Shown here: positions 40,213 to 49,376 of the stretch, piece after piece
How the letters are laid out: every line of letters begins with the position of its first letter
Numbering within the stretch: the stretch's first letter is position 1
Source of the DNA: Pseudonocardia petroleophila
Lineage (GTDB): Bacteria; Actinomycetota; Actinomycetes; Mycobacteriales; Pseudonocardiaceae
Direction of reading: 5' to 3'
Assembly (NCBI RefSeq): GCF_014235185.1
Contig: NZ_CP060131.1
Span: 5,835,501 to 5,899,500 of the forward strand
Length of the DNA stretch: 64,000 bases
The notes under the pieces: model-generated
Told to the model about the DNA's origin: nothing
Databases searched by the model: none
Seen by the model: the letters and a program-made list of their open reading frames with translations, nothing else
Position numbers and translations under genes: made by a program

Positions 40213-41160
40213 ATGAACACTGCAGCGAAGCTCTCCGCCTACGGTGTGGCGCTCGCCCTGCTCGTCACAGCAGGGTGGGCGACCGGAACCGCTGTCGGTC
40301 CCCTCACCACCGCGACCGCCGCACCCAGCGGCCACGGTGCGATGCCCGTCGGCGAGGACGCCGGGCACGGGGACGTACACAGCGGCACCGTCGCGGAGAC
40401 CGCCACCGACCAGCCCGCCGGGTTGGCGTCGAGCAGGGGCGGCTACACCCTCACGCCCACCGACCCGACGCCCACCGATGGGACCTTCTCCTTCACCGTC
40501 ACCGGCCCCGACGGCACCCCCGTCACGGCCTACGACGTCGAGCACGACAAGCGCATGCACCTCATCGTCGTTCGCCGCGACACCACCGGGTTCCAGCACG
40601 TGCATCCCGAGATGGCCCCCGACGGCACCTGGACCGTGCCGCTCGCCCTCCCGGCCGGCGGTTCCTACCGGGCCTTCGCCGACTTCGCGCCCAGCGGCGG
40701 GGAGCCGACCACGCTCGGGGTCGACATCGCCGCGCCGGGCCCGTTCGAGCCGGTCGAGCATGCGCCGAGCCGGACCGCGCAGGTCGACGGCTACACCGTC
40801 GAGCTCACCGGGGACCTGGTCCCCGGGCAGGCGTCGCCGGTGGCGTTGACCGTGAGCCGGGACGGCGTGCCGGTGACCGATCTGCAGCCCTACCTCGCCG
40901 CGTACGGCCATCTCGTGGCGCTGCGCGAGGGCGACCTCGCCTACCTGCACGTGCATCCGGACGGCGCACCGGGTGACGGCGTCACCCCGGCCGGGCCGCA
41001 GATCGAGTTCGTAGCCGAGGTCCCGACCGCAGGCAACTACCGGCTGTTCCTGGACTTCCAGCACGGCGACGTCGTCCGCACGGCGGAGTTCACCGTGCCG
41101 ACCGGGGCCGCGACCGACCCAGCAGCCCCGGCGCACGCCACCGCCGGCCACGGCCACTGA
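40213..41160 (+). CDS. Exported His/Met-rich protein of the cop operon
   Basis: A 315-residue protein with an N-terminal signal/anchor ([20 protein letters not shown]). His-rich start of the mature part ([18 protein letters not shown]), two beta domains with [24 protein letters not shown] and [20 protein letters not shown], and tail ATAGHGH. The paired HVHP motifs and Met/His suggest copper binding outside the membrane. Proteins of this type sit between the chaperone and CopA in many actinobacterial copper operons; I know no settled name or function. A copper acceptor for CopA is the natural hypothesis. Confidence 0.75.
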   Translation: MNTAAKLSAYGVALALLVTAGWATGTAVGPLTTATAAPSGHGAMPVGEDAGHGDVHSGTVAETATDQPAGLASSRGGYTLTPTDPTPTDGTFSFTVTGPDGTPVTAYDVEHDKRMHLIVVRRDTTGFQHVHPEMAPDGTWTVPLALPAGGSYRAFADFAPSGGEPTTLGVDIAAPGPFEPVEHAPSRTAQVDGYTVELTGDLVPGQASPVALTVSRDGVPVTDLQPYLAAYGHLVALREGDLAYLHVHPDGAPGDGVTPAGPQIEFVAEVPTAGNYRLFLDFQHGDVVRTAEFTVPTGAATDPAAPAHATAGHGH

Positions 41161-41176
41161 GCGCGGAGGAGGAGAC

Positions 41177-43423
41177 ATGAGCACCCCGACCACCACCACC
41201 ACCGACGTCGAGCTCGCGATCACCGGCATGACCTGCGCCTCGTGCGCCAACCGGATCGAGCGCAAGCTCAACAAGCTCGACGGCGTGACCGCCACGGTCA
41301 ACTACGCCACCGAGAAGGCCAAGGTCACCTTCACCAACAGCGTCGACAGCCAGGACCTGCTCACCGCAGTCGAGCAGGCCGGCTACACCGCCCGGCTGCC
41401 CGAGGCGCCCAGCACCACCGAGAACGCCGGCGACGACGACGCCGAGGACGCTCCGGTGCGCGCCCTGCGCACCCGGCTCGTCATCAGCGCCGTCCTCGCC
41501 GTCCCGGTCATCGCCATGGCGATGATCCCCGCGCTGCAGTTCACCTACTGGCAGTGGCTCTCGCTCACCCTGGCCGCCCCGGTCGTGGTGTGGGGGGCGC
41601 TGCCGTTCCACCGCGCCGCGTGGACGAACCTGCGACACGGCGCGGCCACCATGGACACGCTGATCTCACTCGGCACCCTCGCCGCACTGGCCTGGTCGCT
41701 CTACGCGCTGTTCCTCGGCACCGCGGGCGTGCCGGGCATGACCCACCCGTTCGAACTGACGGTCGCGCCCTCGGACGGCGCGGGGAACATCTACCTCGAG
41801 GTCGCCGCGGGCGTCACGACGTTCATCCTGGCCGGGCGCTACTTCGAAGCCCGCTCCAAGCGCCGCGCCGGAGCCGCTCTGCGCGCCTTGCTGGAGATGG
41901 GCGCGAAGGACGTCGCCGTCCTGCGCGACGGGGCCGAGGTACGGATCCCGACCGCGCAGCTCGTCGTCGGTGACCGGTTCATCGTCCGCCCGGGCGAGAA
42001 GCTGGCCACCGACGGGGTCGTCGAGGAAGGCAGCTCGGCGGTCGATGCCTCGATGCTCACCGGCGAGTCCGTGCCGGTCGAGGTCCGACCCGGGGACGCC
42101 GTGGTCGGCGCCACCGTGAACGCCGGTGGGCGGCTCGTCGTCCGGGCCACCCGGATCGGCTCCGATACCCAGCTCGCCCAGATGGCGCGGCTCGTCGAGG
42201 ACGCCCAGAACGGCAAGGCCGAGGTGCAGCGCCTGGCCGACCGGATCTCCGGGGTCTTCGTGCCGATCGTCATCGCCCTCGCCGCGACCACACTGGGTTT
42301 CTGGCTCGGTACCGGCGGCGGCGCGGCCGCGGCGTTCACAGCAGCCGTCGCTGTGCTGATCATCGCCTGCCCCTGCGCGCTGGGACTCGCCACACCCACC
42401 GCGCTGCTCGTCGGCACCGGCCGGGGCGCCCAGCTCGGCATCCTGATCAAGGGCCCGGAGGTGCTGGAGTCCACCCGCCGCGTCGACACCGTGGTGCTGG
42501 ACAAGACCGGCACCGTCACCACCGGCCGGATGAGCCTGGTCGGCGTGCACACCACGGAGGACGAGGCCGAGGTACTGCGGCTGGCCGGGGCGCTGGAGAG
42601 CGCGTCGGAGCACCCCATCGCCGCGGCGGTGGCGGCCGGGGCGCGGGAGCGGGTCGGCGCACTGCCCGACGTCGAGGACTTCACCAACATCGAGGGTCTG
42701 GGCGTGCAGGGTGTGGTCGACGGGAACGCCGTGCTCGTCGGACGCCCGGCGCTGCTGGAGCAGTGGAGCCAGCCCCTCACCCCGGAGCTCGCCGCGGCCA
42801 TGGAGGCCGCCGAGCAGCGCGGGCACACCGCGATCGCCGTCGCGTGGGACGGGCAGGCGCGGGCCGTGCTCGCCGTCGCCGACACCGTCAAACCCACCTC
42901 CGCGCAGGCGATCAGCCAGCTCCGGGCGCTCGGGCTCACCCCGGTGCTGCTCACCGGCGACAACGCGACGGTCGCCCGCACCGTCGCCGACGAGGTCGGG
43001 ATCGACGAGGTGATCGCCGAGGTCCTGCCCGCCGACAAGCTCGACGTCGTCAAGCGGCTCCAGGACCAGGGCAAGGTCGTGGCCATGGTCGGCGACGGCG
43101 TCAACGACGCCGCCGCGCTCGCCCAGGCCGATCTCGGCCTGGCCATGGGCACCGGCACCGACGTCGCGATCGAGGCGAGCGACATCACGCTGGTCCGCGG
43201 TGACCTGCGCGCCGTCGGGGACGCCATCCGGCTCTCCCGCCGCACTCTCGCCACGATCAAGGGCAACCTGTTCTGGGCGTTCGCCTACAACGTGGCCGCG
43301 CTCCCACTGGCCGCGATGGGGCTGCTCAACCCCATGATCGCCGGTGCCGCCATGGCGTTCAGCTCGGTGTTCGTCGTCGCCAACAGCCTGCGGCTGCGCG
43401 GCTTCACCTCCCGAGCCGGTTAG
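41177..43423 (+). CDS. copA: Cu+-exporting P1B-1 ATPase CopA
   Basis: A 748-residue copper pump with one N-terminal HMA domain ([12 protein letters not shown], Cys about 19 and 22), TGESVPV in the actuator domain, CPC in helix 6 ([16 protein letters not shown], about 398), the phosphorylated D442 in DKTGT, SEHPIA, TGDN and [16 protein letters not shown]. The last helices have [13 protein letters not shown] and [12 protein letters not shown], the Asn/Met/Ser Cu+ ligands of group P1B-1. It exports Cu+ at the cost of ATP. Last gene of the csoR operon; RBS GGAGGAGG. Confidence 0.96.
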   Translation: MSTPTTTTTDVELAITGMTCASCANRIERKLNKLDGVTATVNYATEKAKVTFTNSVDSQDLLTAVEQAGYTARLPEAPSTTENAGDDDAEDAPVRALRTRLVISAVLAVPVIAMAMIPALQFTYWQWLSLTLAAPVVVWGALPFHRAAWTNLRHGAATMDTLISLGTLAALAWSLYALFLGTAGVPGMTHPFELTVAPSDGAGNIYLEVAAGVTTFILAGRYFEARSKRRAGAALRALLEMGAKDVAVLRDGAEVRIPTAQLVVGDRFIVRPGEKLATDGVVEEGSSAVDASMLTGESVPVEVRPGDAVVGATVNAGGRLVVRATRIGSDTQLAQMARLVEDAQNGKAEVQRLADRISGVFVPIVIALAATTLGFWLGTGGGAAAAFTAAVAVLIIACPCALGLATPTALLVGTGRGAQLGILIKGPEVLESTRRVDTVVLDKTGTVTTGRMSLVGVHTTEDEAEVLRLAGALESASEHPIAAAVAAGARERVGALPDVEDFTNIEGLGVQGVVDGNAVLVGRPALLEQWSQPLTPELAAAMEAAEQRGHTAIAVAWDGQARAVLAVADTVKPTSAQAISQLRALGLTPVLLTGDNATVARTVADEVGIDEVIAEVLPADKLDVVKRLQDQGKVVAMVGDGVNDAAALAQADLGLAMGTGTDVAIEASDITLVRGDLRAVGDAIRLSRRTLATIKGNLFWAFAYNVAALPLAAMGLLNPMIAGAAMAFSSVFVVANSLRLRGFTSRAG

Positions 43424-43451
43424 ACCCGCGTCTGACCACGTCGAACGCAGG

Positions 43452-43481
43452 ATGTGCCCGGCTCTGCGGAGCCGGGCACAT
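43452..43481 (+). terminator. Hairpin ending the csoR-copA operon
   Basis: ATGTGCCCGGCTC (43452-43464) pairs perfectly with GAGCCGGGCACAT (43469-43481) around TGCG, followed by TCTCC. Confidence 0.75.
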
Positions 43482-43671
43482 TCTCCTGCCTCGGTCCGAC
43501 GACGGGTGACCCGGCGACGTCCCCACCTCACGACGAACGCAGGCGCGTCGCTCGTTCCGTACGAGCGGGACGCGGCACTGCTGCGTGCCACGGACGCCGC
43601 CCTGCGGCGTCGTCCGGCGCCGCGATCTCTGAGCTACTCACCTCTGCGGTGCACCTTCTGGCGCCGGACCG

Positions 43672-46164
43672 TCAACCCCCATCCACAGCGTCGCCGCTGT
43701 CGTCGGCGGGCGACGACTCGTCCTCTCCCTCAGCCGGGGGTTGGTCCCCCGGCGGGGCTGGCGGTGGCGGGACCTCGCCGGTGCTCACCGTCAGCACGAT
43801 CGTCTCGCCAGGCAGCGCGGTGCCGCGCGGGCTCTGCCCGATGACGGTGCCGCGCGAGGACGCGTTGTCCTGCTCGCGGACGGTGACGATCCAGCCAGCC
43901 GACTCGAGCGTCGCGCGGGCGTCGTTCTCCCCGTCACCCACCACGTCGGGAACGCGGGACTCCGCGCCGCCCTCCAGGTACCGGTCCTGCACCGCGGGTA
44001 GCGGCGTCACCGGCTGGCCCTCCAGTAGCGGCGTCATCGTGCCGAACCACGTCTCGGCGGGGGTCTTGCCGCCGAAGATATTGCCGCGCGCACAGGCGAA
44101 CGGGGAACCGGCCCCATCACAGAGCGCGTCGGGGCGATTGTCGTTGTCGTAGGTGATCACCGCACCCGACAGCTCCGGCACCACGCCGAGGAACGCCGCG
44201 GACTTGTTGGCCTGGGTAGTGCCGGTCTTGCCCGCCATCGGCCGGTCCCAGCCGACCTCACCGGCCGCCCGCGCCGCCGTGCCGCCCGGCAGGTCGTCGC
44301 GGCTCATCGCCGTCATCATCGCGTCGGCCAGACCGCGTTCGACGACCTGCTCGCACGGCGCCTCGGTGACCGGCACCGGGTTGCCGACGGAGTCGGTGAT
44401 CGACGCGATCGGCGTCGGCGGGCACCACATGCCGCCGCTGGCCAGCGTCGCGCCGACGTTCGACAGCTCCAGCACGCTCGTCGGGCTCACGCCCAGGGTG
44501 AACGACGCCTGCCGCTGCGCCTTGGTGACCTCGGCGATCGAGCGGTCGGTCGGCTGGCCGGTGTTGGGGTCGACGAAGCGCTCCGTCGCCAGCGACCGCA
44601 TGCCCAGGCGCACCGCCATGTCGACGACGTCGGGCACGCCGGTGAACTCCATCAGCTTGACGAACGCGGTGTTCGGCGACTGCGCGAGCGCGTCGGTGAG
44701 CGTCATGCGCTCCGCGTAGTTGCCGGAGTTCTGGACGGGCAGCGGGCGCCCGCCGCCGTCGACGTAGATCGGGGAGGCGTACCCGCTGGCCGGCACCGAG
44801 AGCTGGTAGTTGATGCCCAGCCCCTTCTCCAGCGCCGTGGCCGCGGTGAACGTCTTGTAGACCGAGCCCGCGCCGAGCGGGACCGGGATGTAGGGCAGCC
44901 CGTAGCTGGTCTCCAGCGCGTCGCCGTCGAGGCCGTAGACGCGGCTGGAGCCCATCGCGAGCACCTCGTGCCGGTCGGTGCCGGGCCGGACGGTGGCCAT
45001 CACGTTGGCGACGTTCGGCTGGTCCGGCGGCACCTCGGCGGTGAGCGAGGCCTGCATGGCGTCGAGGACGGTGCGGTCGAGCGTGGTCTGGATGGTGTAG
45101 CCGCCGCGGCGGAGCTGCTCGGTGGAGAAGCCGGCCTCGGCGAGGTACTCCTGCACGTACTGGCAGAAGAACCCGGCCGAGCCCGCGCCGATGCAGCCGT
45201 TGGCCTGCGTGTTGAGCGGGGAGGCGATCCCCAGCGGCTGGGCCAGCGCGGCGTCGGCCTGCGTGGCGTCGATCATCTGCTGCTCCAGCATCTGCTGGAT
45301 CACCAGGTTGCGCCGGTCGAGCGCGGCCTGCGGGTTCTGCACCGGGTCGGTCGCGGTGGTGCTGCGGACCATCCCGGCGAGCAGCGCGGCCTGCGGCACC
45401 GTCAGGTCGGCGGGGGTCACGCCGAAGTACGTGCGCGCGGCGGAGGCGATGCCGGCGGCGCCGTTGCCGAACGGGACGATGTTGAGGTAGCGGGTGAGGA
45501 TCTCGTCCTTGCTCAGCGACTGCTCGAGCTGCAGCGCGATCTGGGCTTCCTTCAGCTTGCGCGCCGGGGTCTGCTCGGTGGCCTTGAGCCGCTCGGTCTC
45601 GGTCTGCGCGTCGACGTAGAGCAGGTAGTTCTTGACGTACTGCTGCGTCAGCGTCGAGGCGCCCTGCTCGATGCTGCCCGACACCGAGTTGGTGACGACG
45701 GCGCGCACCGTGCCCTGCCAGTCGACGCCCTGGTGCTGGTAGAACCGGCGGTCCTCGACGGCGACGATCGCGGCCTTCATGGCCGGGGAGATCTCGTCGG
45801 AGGTGACCGAGCGGCGGTTCTGGTCCGGGACGAACAGCTGCGCGATCGTGTTGCCCGCGTTGTCGGTGACGATGGTGGTCTGGGGCAGCGGCTGGTCGAG
45901 GACCTCGGTGGACACGCTGCCGACGCTGTCGCTGGCGTCGTTGGCGACGAGCCCGAGCCCGATGGCGGCCGGGAACGCGATGCCGGCTGCGACGATTCCG
46001 CCGAGCAGACTGAGACCCAGCAACAGCCCGGTGAGACGCACGAGACGCCGTGGGCCTTGCGACCAGACTTCCCCTGAATCCGGCGGTCCGATCCGACCCC
46101 GCACGATCGGCGACGATGATACGCGCCTGACAACGGTCCGACGTACCTGCGTCAGGCGGTTCAC
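43672..46164 (-). CDS. Class A penicillin-binding protein with PASTA domain
   Basis: An 830-residue bifunctional wall synthase. One anchor helix (about 42-72), a GT51 transglycosylase domain (VEDRRFYQHQGVDWQGT, EQGASTLTQQYVKN), and a transpeptidase domain with SVYK (SxxK nucleophile), SPN (SxN) and KTGTTQ. A C-terminal PASTA unit (VPDVVGDGENDARATLES) and an acidic Pro-rich tail follow. It polymerises and cross-links peptidoglycan. GTG 46164 overlaps the stop of the small membrane gene upstream (GTGA). Extra wall synthesis genes in a metal island fit the L,D-transpeptidases nearby. Confidence 0.93.
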   Translation of the reverse strand: MNRLTQVRRTVVRRVSSSPIVRGRIGPPDSGEVWSQGPRRLVRLTGLLLGLSLLGGIVAAGIAFPAAIGLGLVANDASDSVGSVSTEVLDQPLPQTTIVTDNAGNTIAQLFVPDQNRRSVTSDEISPAMKAAIVAVEDRRFYQHQGVDWQGTVRAVVTNSVSGSIEQGASTLTQQYVKNYLLYVDAQTETERLKATEQTPARKLKEAQIALQLEQSLSKDEILTRYLNIVPFGNGAAGIASAARTYFGVTPADLTVPQAALLAGMVRSTTATDPVQNPQAALDRRNLVIQQMLEQQMIDATQADAALAQPLGIASPLNTQANGCIGAGSAGFFCQYVQEYLAEAGFSTEQLRRGGYTIQTTLDRTVLDAMQASLTAEVPPDQPNVANVMATVRPGTDRHEVLAMGSSRVYGLDGDALETSYGLPYIPVPLGAGSVYKTFTAATALEKGLGINYQLSVPASGYASPIYVDGGGRPLPVQNSGNYAERMTLTDALAQSPNTAFVKLMEFTGVPDVVDMAVRLGMRSLATERFVDPNTGQPTDRSIAEVTKAQRQASFTLGVSPTSVLELSNVGATLASGGMWCPPTPIASITDSVGNPVPVTEAPCEQVVERGLADAMMTAMSRDDLPGGTAARAAGEVGWDRPMAGKTGTTQANKSAAFLGVVPELSGAVITYDNDNRPDALCDGAGSPFACARGNIFGGKTPAETWFGTMTPLLEGQPVTPLPAVQDRYLEGGAESRVPDVVGDGENDARATLESAGWIVTVREQDNASSRGTVIGQSPRGTALPGETIVLTVSTGEVPPPPAPPGDQPPAEGEDESSPADDSGDAVDGG

Positions 46165-46397
46165 GTCGATCCCGTTGCTGGATCACGATCGCGGTCGGCG
46201 GCGGGAACCGTCGACTCGTGAGGGATGTGCTCGTCCTGCTCAGCCCCAGCCGATCGCGCACGTCGATCAGGATCAGTGAGATGCGCAGCCGCGATCAGGA
46301 GCACGAGTATGAAGATCACACCGAACACCGCGACGGCCACCCACCCCCCACTGCCATCGTTACCGACCGGGTGTGCTGCGAGTATTCGTGTATACAT
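46161..46397 (-). CDS. Small membrane protein with LTDPDRR motif
   Basis: A 78-residue protein with one helix (GWVAVAVFGVIFILVLLIAAAH) followed by LTDPDRRARSAG and a charged tail. The same helix-LTDPDRR layout occurs in the protein encoded at 14417. It is coupled to the PBP gene by a GTGA overlap. Function unknown. The 144 bases upstream include an AT-rich patch (46410-46440) unusual for this window, which may be its promoter. Confidence 0.65.
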   Translation of the reverse strand: MYTRILAAHPVGNDGSGGWVAVAVFGVIFILVLLIAAAHLTDPDRRARSAGAEQDEHIPHESTVPAADRDRDPATGST

Positions 46398-46541
46398 GTA
46401 CAGCTCGCTCCATGCTCAATAATGATCCAATAAATAATGAATGCAAGGGAGTAGTCGCCTGCACAGTCGCACGTCACCAGGCAAAAGAGACCCCAGCGCG
46501 CGACGGACCACCACTGTCCGCCCAGAGGCCAGCGTCGAGGA

Positions 46542-47096
46542 TCAGGCCACGAAGCGGGGCGGCGGACCTCGCAGAGCCACCATTCCTGGTCGATATCGAC
46601 TGATCAGTCGGCTCGCGGCCGGTGCGCGACGCACCACCGCCGTCGACGCCCTGGTACACGCGAATGATGACGTGGTTCTCGCGACTCGAATGACGCCGAC
46701 CACTGCAGAAACGATCTGGTCACTGAACGAGACAACCCCGACGATCACAGTCGCAATGACGATCTGCGTGATCATGACTGCGATATCCGCATGACCGATC
46801 TGCTGCCCGACTCCGTGCTCGACCTGCGCGTGCGGACCGTACTCGGCCGCAATGTGGAGCGCGGGTTGCGACGCAGCGCACGCACCGAGAGCGCGCATCA
46901 AACCGTAGGAGCTGCCCATCAGGTGCAGCCTCGTCGCGGCCACCAGTGCGGTGACGGCAACGAGCGTCAGCACATGCAGCGGCGCCTCGTCCGTCAGCAG
47001 GTCGGCAGCCAAGGCCAGCGAGCAGGACAAGCCCACAGCAACACGGCGCGAGCGAGAGCAGAGCGCCGGATCGAAGACCGCTCGGCTCACCTTCAC
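46542..47096 (-). CDS. Small polytopic membrane protein with SQPxLH motif (family member 2)
   Basis: About 184 residues. Helices: VGLSCSLALAADLL, LHVLTLVAVTALVAATRLHL, then AASQPALHIAAEYGPHAQVEH and a helix TQIVIATVIVGVVSFSDQIV. The tail has LISRYRPGMVALRGPPPRFVA. It resembles member 1 (20420) along its whole length, including the RYRP and RGPP tail. GTG 47096 with AGAAGGG before it was chosen; an in-frame ATG at 47141 is possible. It is divergent from lnt copy 2 and shares the dyad at 47201. Confidence 0.65.
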   Translation of the reverse strand: MKVSRAVFDPALCSRSRRVAVGLSCSLALAADLLTDEAPLHVLTLVAVTALVAATRLHLMGSSYGLMRALGACAASQPALHIAAEYGPHAQVEHGVGQQIGHADIAVMITQIVIATVIVGVVSFSDQIVSAVVGVIRVARTTSSFACTRASTAVVRRAPAASRLISRYRPGMVALRGPPPRFVA

Positions 47097-47200
47097 GACA
47101 TTACGGCCCTTCTCCGGCTCCGGGCAGCGCAGCCCGGTCATGCACCTGGACAGGTACGGCGTCCCACCTGAGCTGTCTCTCGCTGGATACCGGGCGTCAA

Positions 47201-47219
47201 CTTCTACAGAGCCTAGTAG
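47201..47219. promoter_or_regulatory. CTAC-N8-GTAG dyad between family member 2 and lnt copy 2
   Basis: CTTCTAC (47201-47207), AGAGCCTA, GTAG (47216-47219). Same spacing and arms as upstream of lnt copy 1. It could serve both divergent genes. Confidence 0.65.
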
Positions 47220-47265
47220 ATACTGGGCGGGCAGGACCTGACATCCGGGGGGACTCATCCGCACG

Positions 47266-48750
47266 TTGCCGCAGTTGATCCGGCGCAGGACCGAGCTGGT
47301 TCCGTCGCGCCCGGCCCTTCCCGTCCCCCTTTCCCTCGCTCTGGCGGTTCTGGCCGGAGGTCTGTGGGCTCTGGCGGCGTCCCCCCGCGAATGGTGGCCC
47401 TTGCTCCCGCTCGGTGCGGCCGTCCTGACGTTCGCGTTGCACGGTCGGACCGTGCGCGGGCGGTTGCTGGTGGGGGCCGTCGCCGGCGCCGTTCTGTACG
47501 GGACGACGCTCGGCTGGATCGGTGGCTTCGCGCTCGCCGGGTACCTGGCGATCGCGCTCGTCGAGACGCTGATGCTGGCCGCGGCCCTTGCGCTCGTCCC
47601 GACCACCCGACCCGGGGGGATCTGGGCACTGCCCGGCTCACTGGTGCTGCTGGAGGCGGTGCAGACCCGGTTCCCGTTCGACGGTTTCCCGCTGCCCGCC
47701 TTGGTGCACTCGCAGCTCGACGGACCGTTCGCGTGGGCGGCACCGCTCGGCGGGTCGCCGCTGGTGACGGCGTGCGCCGCGACGGCGGGTGTCGCGCTGG
47801 CCGCGCTCGTGCTGGCGCGGCGACGCGCACGGGTCGTCGCAGCAGCGTTGGTCGTGGCCGCGCTCCCGGTCGCGGTGGGAACCCTGGTCGACACCACGGA
47901 CAGCGGGACACTGGACGTCGCGGTCGTCCAGGGCGGCGGCCCGCGTGGCCTGCGTGCGGTGTTCACAGACCCCCAGGACACCACCGACCGCCAGTTCGCG
48001 GTGGCCGAACGGATCACCGGCTCCCCCGACCTGGTCGTGCTGCCGGAGACGGTGATCAGCGTGACCGGCACGGTGGCCGGCTCGGCCGGGGACCTCCGCA
48101 CCGCCGCGCTCGCCCGCCGCCTGGGCGCCTCCGTCGTGGTCGGGGTGGTGGAGAACCAGGGCACCGGGTTCCGCAACGCCGCCGTGCTGTGGGGTCCAGA
48201 CGGGGAGATCCTGGGCCGCTACGAGAAGGAGCACCGCGTCCCGTTCGGGGAGTACATTCCCGGCCGCGAGCTACTGGAACGGGTCACCGACCTGACTGCT
48301 CTGGTCCCGCGCGACGCGATCCCCGGCGAGGGCACCGCGCTGCTGGACTCGCCGGTCGGGCCGCTCGGCGTCGTCATCTCCTACGAGGTGCTCTTCGCCG
48401 ACCGTGTGCGCGAGGCCGTCACCGCGGGCGGCGAGATCGTGCTCGTGCCGACGAACGCGGCGTCCTACGTCACCGAGGACGTCCCGGCGATCGAGGTGGC
48501 CGGCGCCCGGATGCGCGCACTGGAGTTCGGGCGCACCGTGCTGCAGTCCGCCCCCACCGGTTACTCGGTGATCGTCCTGCCCGACGGGAGAGTGGTCGAG
48601 CAGAGCGTCCTCGGTGACCCGGCGCTGCTGCGGGCCGACGTACCGCTGCGCACCGGCCTGACGCCCTACGCGCGCACCGGGGACCTGCCGGTGTTCATTC
48701 TGGCCGCGGTGGCGCTGCTGCTGCCGGTGCTGCGGGGCAGGCGGCGATGA
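47266..48750 (+). CDS. lnt: Apolipoprotein N-acyltransferase-like protein, copy 2 (no catalytic Cys)
   Basis: 494 residues from TTG 47266, closely similar to copy 1. Membrane half followed by a nitrilase domain with the Glu in VVLPETVIS and Lys in GRYEKEHRVPFGEYIPGR. The nucleophile position again reads VISYEVLFAD, with Ser for Cys. The only cysteine I see is in a membrane segment (TACAATAG). An ATC three codons upstream (47257) with GGGGGGA before it lines up with an ATC in copy 1, so the true start is unsettled. The stop overlaps the DUF3105 start (ATGA). Confidence 0.87.
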   Translation: MPQLIRRRTELVPSRPALPVPLSLALAVLAGGLWALAASPREWWPLLPLGAAVLTFALHGRTVRGRLLVGAVAGAVLYGTTLGWIGGFALAGYLAIALVETLMLAAALALVPTTRPGGIWALPGSLVLLEAVQTRFPFDGFPLPALVHSQLDGPFAWAAPLGGSPLVTACAATAGVALAALVLARRRARVVAAALVVAALPVAVGTLVDTTDSGTLDVAVVQGGGPRGLRAVFTDPQDTTDRQFAVAERITGSPDLVVLPETVISVTGTVAGSAGDLRTAALARRLGASVVVGVVENQGTGFRNAAVLWGPDGEILGRYEKEHRVPFGEYIPGRELLERVTDLTALVPRDAIPGEGTALLDSPVGPLGVVISYEVLFADRVREAVTAGGEIVLVPTNAASYVTEDVPAIEVAGARMRALEFGRTVLQSAPTGYSVIVLPDGRVVEQSVLGDPALLRADVPLRTGLTPYARTGDLPVFILAAVALLLPVLRGRRR

Positions 48751-49361
48751 GCGAGCAGCAGCCCGCCGGGCGGTGGTCGCGGTGGGCCGGCCCGCTGGTC
48801 ATGCTCGTGGCCGCGGGGTCCTTCGGTTCGGTCGTGGTGGGAATGCTGCTGCCGTCGGCGGCGGAGCGGGAGCTCGCGGCCCTGCGCCCGACCGAGCAGC
48901 TCCGGGACCCGTCGACGGCAATCCCGGGCGTCATCGTCGAACCGGTGCCGACGCATGAGCACGACGTACCCGGAGCGGAGCCGGTCCTCGAGCCCGGCCG
49001 GCCGCCGACGGGCGGTTCACACGGCCCGCGCGCCGCCCCCTGCGACGGCGTCACCTCGCCCGGCCCGGTCGACCCGGCGGAGGCCGTGCACGCGCTGGAG
49101 CACGGCGCGGTGTGGGTCACCTATAACCCGGGGCTGCTGCGAGCGGACACCGTGCGACAGCTCGGCTTCCGTGTTACCGACGGTGACGATCTCTTGTTGT
49201 CGCCCTTCCCCGGGCTCGGCGCGCCGTTGTCGCTGCAGTCCTGGGGCCATCGCCTGGTCCTGGACACCCCCGCCGACCCCCGGTTCGAGCAGTTCCTCGT
49301 CGCACTGGCCGGCAACCCGTTCCTCGTCCCCGAACCCGACGCCGGCTGCCCGCCGGCCTGA
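48747..49361 (+). CDS. DUF3105 membrane-anchored protein, copy 2
   Basis: A 204-residue protein, one helix (GPLVMLVAAGSFGSVVVGMLL) and an exported DUF3105 domain (HALEHGAVWVTYNP, FPGLGAPLSLQSWGHRLVLD, DAGCPPA). Coupled to lnt copy 2 by ATGA, exactly as in copy 1, which argues for a functional Lnt-DUF3105 pair. It is followed 15 bases later by the propeller lipoprotein gene. Confidence 0.8.
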   Translation: MSEQQPAGRWSRWAGPLVMLVAAGSFGSVVVGMLLPSAAERELAALRPTEQLRDPSTAIPGVIVEPVPTHEHDVPGAEPVLEPGRPPTGGSHGPRAAPCDGVTSPGPVDPAEAVHALEHGAVWVTYNPGLLRADTVRQLGFRVTDGDDLLLSPFPGLGAPLSLQSWGHRLVLDTPADPRFEQFLVALAGNPFLVPEPDAGCPPA

Positions 49362-49376
49362 CCGAACCGGAGAACC

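Noticed and set aside
47097-48176. Minus-strand open frame running from opposite lnt copy 2 into the small membrane gene
   Set aside because: The part opposite lnt reads as a Ser/Thr/Pro-rich shadow. Only the end (46542-47096) is a real gene.
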